A stretch of 41,505 nucleotides of DNA, from positions 316 through 41,820 of the forward strand of contig NZ_MUKA01000036.1 in NCBI RefSeq assembly GCF_002150735.1, in the 5' to 3' direction. Positions 34,256 to 41,505 of the stretch are shown here, piece by piece. How positions within the stretch are numbered: position 1 is the stretch's first letter; each line of letters begins with the position of its first letter. The notes beneath the pieces are model-generated. The model saw only the letters and a list, made by a program, of their open reading frames with translations. It did not search any database and was not told where the DNA came from. Source of the stretch: Streptomyces africanus (lineage in GTDB: Bacteria; Actinomycetota; Actinomycetes; Streptomycetales; Streptomycetaceae). The position numbers and the translations under genes are program-made.

Positions 34256-35338
34256 TTGAAGCACCGACGCATACCCAAGCGGCGTGCAGCCGTGGCAGGT
34301 GCGGGTATCGCCGCACTGGTCGCCGCGGGAGTCACCTTCCAGACTGCGAACGCGAGCGAGACCCCGGAGGCCTCCGCGCCCCGGACCCTGTCGGTCACGG
34401 CGGCCGGAAAGCTCGCCTCGACGCTGGCCCAGGACCTGGGTGCCGACGCGGCGGGCACGTACTACGACACGAAGAGCAAGAGCCTCGTGGTGAACGTGCT
34501 CGACGAGGCCGCGGCCAAGGCCGTCGAGAAGGCCGGAGCCAAGGCGAGAGTCGTGGCGAACTCTCTCGCCGAACTGAAGAGCGCCCGCGGCACGCTGAAG
34601 CAGGACGCGACGATTCCGGGCACCTCCTGGGTGACCGACCCGACGAGCAACAAGATCGTCGTCACCGCCGACCGTACGGTGTCCAAGGCCGAGTGGACGA
34701 AGCTGACGAAGGTCGTCGGCGGGCTCGGTGCGAAGGCCGAACTCAAGCGGACGAAGGGCGAGTACAAGCCCTTCGTCGCCGGTGGTGACGCGATCACCGG
34801 TAGCGGTGGCCGCTGCTCGCTCGGCTTCAACGTGGTCAAGGGCGGCGAGCCGTTCTTCCTGACCGCCGGGCACTGCACCGAGGGCATCTCGACGTGGTCG
34901 GACTCCAGCGGCAAGGAGATCGGCACCAACGCGGACTCCAGCTTCCCGGGCAACGACTACGGGCTGGTCAAGTACACGGCGGAGGTGGCTCACCCGAGTG
35001 AGGTGAACCTCTACAACGGCTCGACGCAGAAGATCACGGGTGCCGCCGAGGCGACGGTCGGCATGGAGGTCACGCGGAGCGGTTCGACGACCCAGGTGCA
35101 CGACGGGAAGGTCACGGGGCTGGACGCCACCGTGAACTACGGCAACGGCGACATCGTGAACGGTCTGATCCAGACCGACGTGTGCGCGGAGCCCGGTGAC
35201 AGTGGTGGTTCGCTCTTCTCGGGCAGCAACGCGATCGGGCTGACGTCCGGCGGTAGTGGTGACTGCACGTCCGGTGGGGAGACGTTCTTCCAGCCGGTGA
35301 CGGAGGCGCTGTCGGCGACCGGGACCGAGATCGGCTGA
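34256..35338 (+). CDS. Streptogrisin D-like secreted serine protease
   Basis: S1-family protease, 360 residues. The assigned start is TTG 34256, with AGGAGG 7 nt upstream; it yields a normal signal peptide ('[20 protein letters not shown]' to 'TANA'). The longer frame from 34148 has no ribosome binding site. The propeptide (about 34-173) is longer than in the preceding protease, as in SprD. The mature enzyme starts near V174 ('[20 protein letters not shown]'). Triad: H206, D234, S316. The ending '[10 protein letters not shown]' and '[11 protein letters not shown]' match S. griseus SprD from memory. It is a tandem paralogue of the gene before it but has its own promoter region. Confidence 0.92.
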   Translation: MKHRRIPKRRAAVAGAGIAALVAAGVTFQTANASETPEASAPRTLSVTAAGKLASTLAQDLGADAAGTYYDTKSKSLVVNVLDEAAAKAVEKAGAKARVVANSLAELKSARGTLKQDATIPGTSWVTDPTSNKIVVTADRTVSKAEWTKLTKVVGGLGAKAELKRTKGEYKPFVAGGDAITGSGGRCSLGFNVVKGGEPFFLTAGHCTEGISTWSDSSGKEIGTNADSSFPGNDYGLVKYTAEVAHPSEVNLYNGSTQKITGAAEATVGMEVTRSGSTTQVHDGKVTGLDATVNYGNGDIVNGLIQTDVCAEPGDSGGSLFSGSNAIGLTSGGSGDCTSGGETFFQPVTEALSATGTEIG

Positions 35339-35359
35339 GTTCCGGGTCCAGTTTTGTGG

Positions 35360-35389
35360 AGTCCCGCCCCTTGTGTGAGGGGCGGGGCT
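35360..35389 (+). terminator. Intrinsic terminator after streptogrisin D-like gene
   Basis: A 12-bp stem with one G-U pair (35360-35371 with 35378-35389), a 6-nt loop and a TTTT run right after it. Confidence 0.85.
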
Positions 35390-35504
35390 TTTGCGTGTGG
35401 CGCGCCTGCCTCCGGCGGTTGGGCCGGGTGCCTGCGGCGGCCTGTGGCTGCTTCGGTGGGGGTGCGCGTAGCGCCTGCGGCTGGCTTGTGGGTCGGGGCC
35501 GCGC

Positions 35505-35596
35505 CGGGGGGTGTCCGTCCTCGGAACGGCGCGATGGGGTTGCGAACCGACTGACTGTCCGTTGACGCGCCAACCGCTGCGGGCGGACACCCCCCG
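35505..35596. other. Long intergenic hairpin element
   Basis: The 424-bp gap between the protease terminator and dnaE2 has no gene. It holds a 16-bp inverted repeat with one wobble (35505-35520 and 35581-35596; the outer 13 bp are perfect) around a 60-nt loop. The loop itself has nested arms GGCGCG (35528-35533)/CGCGCC (35566-35571) and GGTT/AACC (35538-35548). Flanking DNA is G-rich and degenerate-repetitive (35396-35504). It could be a small RNA, a mobile-repeat remnant or a strong structured terminator. Confidence 0.55.
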
Positions 35597-35742
35597 ACAC
35601 GTCCCCTTCTCGCCGTCGGCGACCCGCGGGTGCTGGTGCGTGCGGTTACCGCATCGGGCCATGGCCGCCAGGCGGGCTTTTTGGTGTTTTGGCAGGTGGG
35701 GCAGGGTCGAGCGGATGTCGCACATGTATTCGAGGATGAGGG

Positions 35743-35779
35743 TATGGTGGGGGTGAGGTAGCTGGGAACAGATGTTCGA
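35743..35779 (+). promoter_or_regulatory. LexA-type SOS box and -10 of dnaE2
   Basis: GGGAACAGATGTTCGA (35764-35779) matches the actinobacterial SOS box TCGAAC-N4-GTTCGA in 10 of 12 defined positions, with a perfect right half. A possible -10, TATGGT, lies at 35743-35748, so LexA would sit just past the transcription start. The box overlaps ATG 35772, which argues for the downstream GTG as start of dnaE2. Confidence 0.7.
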
Positions 35780-35813
35780 GAGCCGGTGTGGTTCACGAGT
35801 GCGGGAGGTGCGT

Positions 35814-38800
35814 GTGCCGGGGTTCACGCATCTGCACACCGTCTCCGGGTTCTCGTTGCGGTATGGAGCCTCGCACCCGGAGCGGCTGGCCGAGCGTGCC
35901 TCCGAGCGGGGCATGGACGCCCTGGCTCTCACTGATCGCGACACCCTCGCCGGTGCCGTCCGGTTCGCCAAGGCCTGTGCGAAGGCGGGGGTCCGTCCGG
36001 TCTTCGGGGCGGATCTGGCGGTGGCGGGAGCGGAGCGCCCCGAGCCCGGGCGGGGGCGGCGTCGGACTCCTGTGCGCGGTGGCGCCTTCGTCGACGAGTC
36101 CGCCCCCCGGGTGACCTTCCTCGCCCGGGACGGTGCCCGTGGATGGGCCGGGCTGTGCCGGCTGGTCTCGGCGGTGCACGAGGGGGAGGGGACGCCGTTG
36201 CTGCCCTGGGAGCGCCATCGCGCCGAGGGGGTGACCGTGCTGCTCGGGCCTGATTCGGATGTGGGGCGTGCCCTGGCCGCCGGACGTCCCGACCGTGCGG
36301 CGCGGCTGCTCGTGCCCTGGCGGGAGGTCTACGGCGACGCCCTGCGGCTGGAGGCCGTCTGGCATGGCCGGAAAGGTACGGGGCCCGGCTCCCTGCGGCT
36401 GGCCGCCCGGACCGTCGGGTTCGCCGCCGAGCAGCGGATCCGGCCCGTGCTCAGCAACGCCGTACGGTACGCCGACCCGGGGCTGGGGCCGGTCGCGGAC
36501 GTACTGGACGCCGCCCGGCGTCTGGTGCCCGTCGACCCGACCAAGGAGCTGGACTCCGGTGAGGCCTGGCTCAAGGGGGCCGGGGACATGGTCGGGGTGG
36601 CGGAGCGGGTCGTGGAGGCCGCGGGGTTCCGGCGGGACACCGCTCATCGGCTGGTGGAGCAGACCGAGGCCACCGCCGCCGAGTGCCTGGTCGATCCCGA
36701 GGACGATCTCGGGATCGGTACCGTGCACTTCCCCGAGCCGCATCTGGTCGGTGCCGACCGCCGTACCGCCCAGCGGACGCTGGCCTCGCGGGCGGCGGCG
36801 GGGATGGTGCTGCGCGGGTACGACCGGCGGCGGGAGTACTGGGAGCGGATGCACCATGAGCTGGACATCATCGCCCACCACGGCTTCGCTTCTTATTTTT
36901 TGACCGTCGCCCAAGTGGTCGACGACGTCCGGGAGATGGGGATCCGGGTCGCCGCCCGGGGGTCCGGTGCGGGGTCGCTCGTCAACCATCTGCTCGGGAT
37001 CGCGCACGCCGATCCGATCGAGCACCGGCTGCTGATGGAGCGGTTCCTGTCGAAGGAGCGGGTCGTGCTGCCCGACATCGACATCGACGTGGAGTCCGCG
37101 CGCCGGCTGGAGGTCTACCGCGCGATCATCGACCGGTTCGGCACCGAGCGGGTGGCGACGGTCGCGATGCCCGAGACGTATCGCGTACGGCATGCGATCC
37201 GTGACGTGGGAGCCGCCCTGTCCATGGACCCGGACGAGATCGACCGGGTCGCCAAGTCCTTTCCCCATATCCGGGCGCGGGACGCCCGCGCGGCGCTGGA
37301 GGAACTGCCCGAACTGCGTGCGCTGGCGGGGGAGAAGGAGAAGTACGGGAGGCTGTGGGAGCTGGTCGAGGCGCTGGACGCGCTGCCGCGCGGGGTGGCC
37401 ATGCATCCGTGCGGGGTGCTGCTGTCGGACGCCTCGCTGCTCGCGCGTACGCCGGTCATGCCGACCAGCGGCGAGGGCTTTCCGATGTCGCAGTTCGACA
37501 AGGACGACGTCGAGGATCTCGGGTTGCTGAAGCTCGACGTGCTGGGGGTGCGGATGCAGTCCGCGATGGCGCACGCCGTGGCGGAAGTGCAGCGGGTGTC
37601 GGGGGTGAGGGTCGATCTGGACGGGCTGTCGCCGGGGGATCCGGAGACGTACCGGTTGATCCGGTCCACCGAGACGCTCGGCTGCTTCCAGATCGAGTCG
37701 CCGGGGCAGCGGGACCTGGTCGGGCGGCTCCAGCCGGCCGGCTTCCACGATCTCGTCGTCGACATCTCGCTGTTCCGGCCCGGGCCGGTCGCCGCCGACA
37801 TGGTGCGGCCGTTCATCGAGGCGCGGCACGGGCGGGCGCCGATCCGCTGTCCGCATCCGGATCTGGAGGAGCCGCTGAAGGAGACGTACGGGGTCGTCGT
37901 CTTCCACGAGCAGATCATCGACATCGTCGACATCATGACCGGCTGCGGGCGCGGTGAGGCGGACCGGGTGCGGCGCGGACTGTCGGATCCGGAGTCGCAG
38001 GGGCGGATCAAGGTGTGGTTCGCGCAGCACGCGGCGGCGAACGGGTACGACGCGGAGACGATTCAGCGGACCTGGGAGATCATCGAGGCCTTCGGGTCGT
38101 ACGGCTTCTGCAAGGCGCACGCGGTCGCCTTCGCCGTGCCGACATACCAGTCGGCGTGGCTGAAAGCGCATCATCCGGCCGCCTTCTACGCGGGACTGCT
38201 GACGCACGACCCCGGCATGTACCCGAAGCGGCTGCTGCTGGCGGACGCGCGGCGGCGCGGGGTGCCCGTGCTGCCGCTGGACGTGAACAAGTCGGGCGTC
38301 GCACACCGTATCGAACTGGTGTCCGGTAAATGGGGGCTGCGACTGGCGCTCTCCGATGTGCACGGCATCAGTGAGGCCGAGGCGGCGCGGATCGCCGAGG
38401 GGCAGCCGTACGCCTCGCTGGTCGACTTCTGGGAGCGGGGCCGGCCCAGCCGTCCGCTGGCCCAGCGGCTCGCGCAGGTGGGAGCGCTGGACGCGTTCGG
38501 CGCCAACCGCCGTGATCTGCAACTGCATCTGACCGAGCTGCACCGGGGCGCTCGGGGCGCGGGCGGGGGCCAGCTCCCGTTGGCCGGCGGACGGAAGACC
38601 GCACCGGCCGGGCTGCCCGACCTCACCTCGTCGGAGCGGCTCAGTGCCGAACTGGGCGTGCTGTCCATGGACGCCTCGCGCAACCTGATGGACGATCACC
38701 GGGCGTTCCTCGACGAGCTCGGCGTGGTGTCCGCGCGCCGGCTGCGCGAGGCCCGGCACGGGGAGACGGTGCTGGTCGCGGGAGCCAAGGCGGCCACCCA

Positions 38801-39263
38801 GACGCCGCCGATCCGGTCCGGCAAGCGGGTCATCTTCTCCACCCTGGACGACGGCACGGGCCTGGTCGACCTCGCCTTCTTCGACGACTCCCACGACGCC
38901 TGCGCCCACACCGTCTTCCACTCCTGGCTGCTGCTGGTGCGCGGGGTGGTGCAGCGGCGCGGCCCGCGCAGCCTCAGCGTGGTGGGCGCCGCCGCCTGGA
39001 ACCTCGCGGAGCTGCTGGAGGTGCGCCGGGAGGAAGGGCTGGAGGGGGTCGCAGCCCGGTTGGCCGGTGCCGGTGCCGATTCCGGTTCTGGTGACGACGG
39101 CGAGGGGCCGGAGGGCTCCGCGGACCAGGATCCGGCGGAGCAGCGGAAGATCCGTATGTCCACGGGGTACGAGATGCACCCCTGGGCCGATCTGCGTCCC
39201 GCGGGCGAAGGGCCCGCGGTGGGAAGAAAGTTGTGGCACCAGAGTCCGGGGAGTGCGGGATGA
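35814..39263 (+). CDS. dnaE2: Error-prone DNA polymerase III alpha subunit DnaE2
   Basis: C-family polymerase used in damage-induced mutagenesis and lesion tolerance. 1149 residues from GTG 35814 (GGGAGG 5 nt upstream). It has an N-terminal PHP domain ('THLHTVSGFSLRYGASHPER'), the polymerase core with 'ARGSGAGSLVNHLLGIAHAD' and catalytic 'LPDIDIDVESARR' (D421, D423, D425), the helix-hairpin-helix region, an OB fold ('VLVAGAKAATQTPPIRSGKR'), and the DnaE2-type end 'LWHQSPGSAG'. The downstream ImuB-like gene overlaps by 4 nt. A run of five AT-rich codons (36888-36902) is out of character with the rest of the gene. Confidence 0.95.
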   Translation: MPGFTHLHTVSGFSLRYGASHPERLAERASERGMDALALTDRDTLAGAVRFAKACAKAGVRPVFGADLAVAGAERPEPGRGRRRTPVRGGAFVDESAPRVTFLARDGARGWAGLCRLVSAVHEGEGTPLLPWERHRAEGVTVLLGPDSDVGRALAAGRPDRAARLLVPWREVYGDALRLEAVWHGRKGTGPGSLRLAARTVGFAAEQRIRPVLSNAVRYADPGLGPVADVLDAARRLVPVDPTKELDSGEAWLKGAGDMVGVAERVVEAAGFRRDTAHRLVEQTEATAAECLVDPEDDLGIGTVHFPEPHLVGADRRTAQRTLASRAAAGMVLRGYDRRREYWERMHHELDIIAHHGFASYFLTVAQVVDDVREMGIRVAARGSGAGSLVNHLLGIAHADPIEHRLLMERFLSKERVVLPDIDIDVESARRLEVYRAIIDRFGTERVATVAMPETYRVRHAIRDVGAALSMDPDEIDRVAKSFPHIRARDARAALEELPELRALAGEKEKYGRLWELVEALDALPRGVAMHPCGVLLSDASLLARTPVMPTSGEGFPMSQFDKDDVEDLGLLKLDVLGVRMQSAMAHAVAEVQRVSGVRVDLDGLSPGDPETYRLIRSTETLGCFQIESPGQRDLVGRLQPAGFHDLVVDISLFRPGPVAADMVRPFIEARHGRAPIRCPHPDLEEPLKETYGVVVFHEQIIDIVDIMTGCGRGEADRVRRGLSDPESQGRIKVWFAQHAAANGYDAETIQRTWEIIEAFGSYGFCKAHAVAFAVPTYQSAWLKAHHPAAFYAGLLTHDPGMYPKRLLLADARRRGVPVLPLDVNKSGVAHRIELVSGKWGLRLALSDVHGISEAEAARIAEGQPYASLVDFWERGRPSRPLAQRLAQVGALDAFGANRRDLQLHLTELHRGARGAGGGQLPLAGGRKTAPAGLPDLTSSERLSAELGVLSMDASRNLMDDHRAFLDELGVVSARRLREARHGETVLVAGAKAATQTPPIRSGKRVIFSTLDDGTGLVDLAFFDDSHDACAHTVFHSWLLLVRGVVQRRGPRSLSVVGAAAWNLAELLEVRREEGLEGVAARLAGAGADSGSGDDGEGPEGSADQDPAEQRKIRMSTGYEMHPWADLRPAGEGPAVGRKLWHQSPGSAG

Positions 39264-40252
39264 CCATCCTCTGCGTACGTTTCCAGCTGCCTCCGACGCG
39301 CGAGGCCGACCTGCCCCGACTGCTCGGGATGCTCGAGGAGTTCACCCCCGTCGTCCAGGCCCTGCCACCGGACGGGGCACTGGCCGACCTGCGGGGCGCC
39401 GAGCGGTACTTCGGGCGGAACGCCCTCGAACTGGCCTCGGTGATCCGGGTGCGCTCGCTCGCGCTGTACGGCGTCGACTGCGTGATCGGAGCCGGGCCCG
39501 GGCCGATGCTGGCCCGCGTGGCGCTGCGCGACGCCGTGCCCGGGGTGACCTGTGCGGTGCCCGAGGAGCGGGACGCCATCGCGGAGTTCCTCGCGGACAA
39601 GCCCGTCGCCGCGCTGCCCGGCGTGGGCGCCGCGACCGCCCGTACGCTGGGCGACTACGGCCTCGACACCCTCGGCCGGGTCGCCGCCGCGCCGCTGTCC
39701 ACGCTCCAGCGGCTGATCGGCGCGAAGGCCGGCCGCGAGCTGTACGAGAAGGCGAACGGCGTCGACCGCGGCCGGGTCGTCCCGAATGCCGTCTCCCGCT
39801 CCCTCGCCACGGAACGCCCCTTCGGCCGCGACGAACTGGACCCGGACCGGCACCGCCGCGCTCTGCTCTCGGCCGCCGAGGAGATCGGCGCCCGGCTGCG
39901 TGCCCTGGAGAAGGTGTGCCGCACGCTCACCCTCACCGTGCGCTACGCCGACCGCTCGGCCACGACCCGCAGCCGCAGGCTGAACGAACCGACCGCGCAC
40001 TCGCCGGACCTGACCAGGGCCGCGTACGGCATGTACGAGGCGCTTGGGCTGCAGCGGGCCCGGGTCCGTGCGATCACCCTGCGGGCCGAGGGGCTCGACC
40101 CCGCCGACCAGGCCTCCCACCAGCTGACCTTCGACCCCGTGGACGAGAAGGTCCGCCGTATCGAGGAGGTCGCGGACCGCGCCCGGGCGAAGTTCGGCCC
40201 GCGGGCGGTGATGCCCGGGGGGCTAGGGGGACCGGGGCGACTGGCGGCGTAG
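39260..40252 (+). CDS. Y-family polymerase-like protein lacking catalytic acidic motifs (ImuB/DinP-like)
   Basis: 330 residues, coupled to dnaE2 by ATGA. The helix-hairpin-helix part ('PVAALPGVGAATARTLGDYG', 'LDTLGRVAAAPLSTLQRLIG'), 'LYEKANGVDRGRVVPNAVSR' and the little-finger region are like DinB. However, the palm motifs are gone: the N-terminus reads 'MTILCVRFQLPPTREADLPR' where DinB has a DMDAFFA-type motif, and 'PDGALADLRG' stands where a S-x-DE motif is expected. It therefore resembles ImuB, an inactive Y-family protein that links DnaE2 to the beta clamp. S. coelicolor has a comparable dnaE2-dinP pair (from memory). No ImuA or RecA-like ImuA' gene is adjacent. Confidence 0.85.
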   Translation: MTILCVRFQLPPTREADLPRLLGMLEEFTPVVQALPPDGALADLRGAERYFGRNALELASVIRVRSLALYGVDCVIGAGPGPMLARVALRDAVPGVTCAVPEERDAIAEFLADKPVAALPGVGAATARTLGDYGLDTLGRVAAAPLSTLQRLIGAKAGRELYEKANGVDRGRVVPNAVSRSLATERPFGRDELDPDRHRRALLSAAEEIGARLRALEKVCRTLTLTVRYADRSATTRSRRLNEPTAHSPDLTRAAYGMYEALGLQRARVRAITLRAEGLDPADQASHQLTFDPVDEKVRRIEEVADRARAKFGPRAVMPGGLGGPGRLAA

Positions 40253-40268
40253 ATCCTTCCGCGTGACG

Positions 40269-40643
40269 TCAGTTGGCCCACGGCGGCACGATGCGTGTGC
40301 CGTCGGCGAGCTGTCCCTCCATGCCGATCGAGGTGGTGACCCAGGAGTACGCGGTCCGGTCGGTGGGGTTCTCGACGGTCAGGGTGGCGCCGGGGTTGAT
40401 GATCACCGTGTCGCCCGCGGTGATCCGCTCGGTGCGGCCGTCGAGGGTGATCAGCAGCTCGCCGTCGAGCAGATGGAAGATCTCCTCCCGGCTGACGGTG
40501 TGGGCGGGCGCCTTGAGGCCGGCGGGGATCTCACCGCGCCAGGCGCACAGCTCCTTGCTGCCGCTGCGCGGGGTGGCGTACGAGACGAAGCGGGCGCCGT
40601 GGATCTCGTGGGTGACGGCTTCGGATGAGCGGACGACGGGCAT
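40269..40643 (-). CDS. Cupin-domain protein
   Basis: 124-residue single-domain cupin. The beta-barrel motifs 'EIPAGLKAPAHTVSREEIFH' with 'LLDGELLITLDG' (first) and 'AGDTVIINPGATLTVENPTD' (second) are visible. The metal-binding set is partial: H and E in 'AHTVSREEIFHLLDG'. The catalytic activity or ligand is unknown. ATG 40643 has GGAGG about 6 nt upstream. It is divergent from a MarR regulator, with a double palindrome in between, so it is probably the regulator's target. It is convergent to the ImuB-like gene with a 16-nt gap. Confidence 0.82.
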   Translation of the reverse strand: MPVVRSSEAVTHEIHGARFVSYATPRSGSKELCAWRGEIPAGLKAPAHTVSREEIFHLLDGELLITLDGRTERITAGDTVIINPGATLTVENPTDRTAYSWVTTSIGMEGQLADGTRIVPPWAN

Positions 40644-40657
40644 GAGGCCTCCAAGTG

Positions 40658-40705
40658 GTCAAGCTGCTTGACTATATGGTCAAGCAGCTTGACCATCGCG
40701 TCAAG
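40658..40705. promoter_or_regulatory. Phased double-palindrome operator between cupin and MarR genes
   Basis: Two perfect 15-bp palindromes, GTCAAGCTGCTTGAC (40658-40672) and GTCAAGCAGCTTGAC (40679-40693), are exactly 21 bp apart. A third half-site GTCAAG starts another 21 bp on (40700-40705). A minus-strand TATAGT (40676-40671) lies between them and could be the -10 of the cupin gene, so binding would block transcription. Most likely bound by the adjacent MarR protein. Confidence 0.8.
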
Positions 40706-40722
40706 AGTGTTTCAATGCATGC

Positions 40723-41169
40723 GTGCAGAACTCCGAGGCCATGGCCCTGTCCGCCGCCCTGCTCGCCGCCGCCGGCAAGCTCACGCAACGCATCCATGAG
40801 GGCGTGGTCGCGCGGGGTTTCGAGGGAGTGCGGCCCGCACACGGCTTCGCCTTCGCCCGGCTCGCCCCGGACGGCGCGACGGTCACCGACCTGGCCGCCC
40901 ACCTCGGGGTGACCAAGCAGGCCGCCAGTCAGCTCGTCGACGAGATGGTGCGCAAGGGATACGCCGAGCGGCGGCCGCACCCGGAGGACGCCCGGGCGCG
41001 GCTGGTGGTGCTGACCGGGCGGGGTTGGGAGTGCACGCGGGCTGCGGAGGAGGCGGCCGCGGAGGCCGTGCGGGAGTGGGCGGACGTGCTGGGGGAGAGG
41101 GAAGTGCGGGCGCTCGGGGAGCAGTTGCTGCGGATCGCTCCGCTCGGGCCGATCCGGCCCGCCTGGTGA
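40723..41169 (+). CDS. MarR-family transcriptional regulator
   Basis: 148 residues with a winged helix: 'FAFARLAPDGATVTDLAAHL', recognition helix region 'GVTKQAASQLVDEMVRKGYA' and wing 'ERRPHPEDARARLVVLTGRG', flanked by dimerisation helices. MarR proteins are usually repressors released by small phenolic or oxidative ligands. GTG 40723 is assumed; ATG 40741 ('ALSAALLAAAGKL') is an alternative, and no clear ribosome binding site exists, so a leaderless transcript is possible. Expected to bind the 21-bp phased palindromes just upstream, controlling itself and the divergent cupin gene. Confidence 0.87.
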   Translation: MQNSEAMALSAALLAAAGKLTQRIHEGVVARGFEGVRPAHGFAFARLAPDGATVTDLAAHLGVTKQAASQLVDEMVRKGYAERRPHPEDARARLVVLTGRGWECTRAAEEAAAEAVREWADVLGEREVRALGEQLLRIAPLGPIRPAW

Positions 41170-41216
41170 AGGGGCGTCAGGCGGGCCCACCGTCGTCGGT
41201 TACCACTGGAAGTTTT

Positions 41217-41259
41217 TACTGACGCGTAACTTCCCAGTTTGACTACTGACTCGTAACTT
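41217..41259. promoter_or_regulatory. Two 16-bp direct repeats upstream of the lipase-like gene
   Basis: TACTGACGCGTAACTT (41217-41232) and TACTGACTCGTAACTT (41244-41259) differ by one base and are 27 bp apart. Each has the form TAC-N6-GTA. They resemble the inverted repeat upstream of the streptogrisin D-like gene. A regulator of secreted hydrolase or lipid-use genes may bind here. Confidence 0.55.
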
Positions 41260-41340
41260 GACGAGTGAACAGCATCCCGTGATCCGGATCACAGGGCTTC
41301 GTGCCGTCGCACCTCCCTTGAGCCGCAAGGAGATCACCCG

Positions 41341-41505
41341 ATGCTGCCCTGGAAACGAGTGCTCAGACCCCTGGCCGTACTGCTGCTGACCGCCGCGGCC
41401 GTCACCGTCCCCGCCACCTCCGCCCAGGCCGCCGGCGCGCCGAGCTCCGGCTGGAACGACTACTCCTGCAAGCCGTCCACCGCCCACCCCCGCCCCGTCG
41501 TCCTC
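41341..41505 (+). CDS. Secreted lipase/alpha-beta hydrolase, N-terminal part (continues past window)
   Basis: Only 55 codons are visible. ATG 41341 follows AAGGAG at about 10 nt. A signal peptide ('LRPLAVLLLTAAAVTVPATS', cleavage near AQA/A) is followed by 'GWNDYSCKPSTAHPRPVVL', which is the usual lead into the strand before the oxyanion loop of Streptomyces triacylglycerol lipases of the EstA/LipB class. The Ser-His-Asp triad lies beyond the window. A secreted lipase at this place fits the expected gene order. Two direct repeats lie upstream. Confidence 0.75.
   Translation, partial: MLPWKRVLRPLAVLLLTAAAVTVPATSAQAAGAPSSGWNDYSCKPSTAHPRPVVL

Noticed and set aside
35793..39239. 1148-codon open frame on the minus strand opposite dnaE2
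   Set aside because: Antisense shadow of a conserved polymerase gene; long stop-free frames are expected at this GC content, and the product is Arg/Pro/His/Gln-rich without any family motif.

Overview
The window is high-GC actinobacterial DNA and almost certainly a Streptomyces chromosome. Third codon positions are nearly all G/C, GTG starts are frequent, and two streptogrisin-type secreted proteases and a SepF-like sporulation-associated protein are present. From memory, the order ald - parA-like - scpA - scpB - rluB - aroH - tyrA - cmk - plsC-like - der ... acyl-CoA dehydrogenase - sepF-like ... dnaE2 - Y-family polymerase ... secreted lipase follows the core region around SCO1773 to SCO1735 of S. 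coelicolor. This was recalled, not computed. No rRNA, tRNA, CRISPR array, IS element or phage gene was seen.

Left part (1-13322) is a housekeeping block on the + strand. It starts with the tail of a TPR protein and alanine dehydrogenase. A tightly coupled chromosome-organisation operon follows: ParA-like ATPase, a ribbon-helix-helix-like protein, ScpA, ScpB and an RluB-type pseudouridine synthase. An ADP-ribosylglycohydrolase and a convergent Tat/lipoprotein-type Rieske protein come next. The block ends with aroH-tyrA (tyrosine/phenylalanine biosynthesis), cmk, a PlsC-like acyltransferase and the GTPase Der, closed by a very strong hairpin terminator.

Middle part (13394-29323) is more accessory. 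It has two Streptomyces-type proteins of unknown function and an Rpf-like transglycosylase with a LysM domain behind a long structured leader. A branched-chain amino acid-type ABC transporter follows, whose two permeases and one ATPase are fused in one 891-residue protein; its second ATPase has Arg in place of the Walker A Lys. Divergent from it lie an MTB12-like lipoprotein and a substrate-binding lipoprotein. Then come a WYL-domain regulator overlapping tail-to-tail with an orphan cytochrome oxidase subunit I, an I78-type inhibitor, a PAP2 phosphatase, a PIG-V-like membrane mannosyltransferase and a DHA2 efflux pump.

Right part (29590-41505) holds a glutaryl-CoA-type acyl-CoA dehydrogenase, the SepF-like gene (SflA type) divergent from a DUF5685-like protein with a remarkable Gly-rich/Cys-rich tail, a streptogrisin B-like and a streptogrisin D-like protease, and a DnaE2/ImuB-like mutagenesis pair behind a LexA-type box. 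A cupin and a MarR regulator diverge from a phased double-palindrome operator. The window ends in the start of a secreted lipase-like hydrolase. Regulatory DNA is the richest source of leads: the MarR/cupin operator, the SOS box, a TTAC-N6-GTAA motif shared by a protease and the lipase gene, a 92-nt hairpin element before dnaE2, and the Rpf leader.
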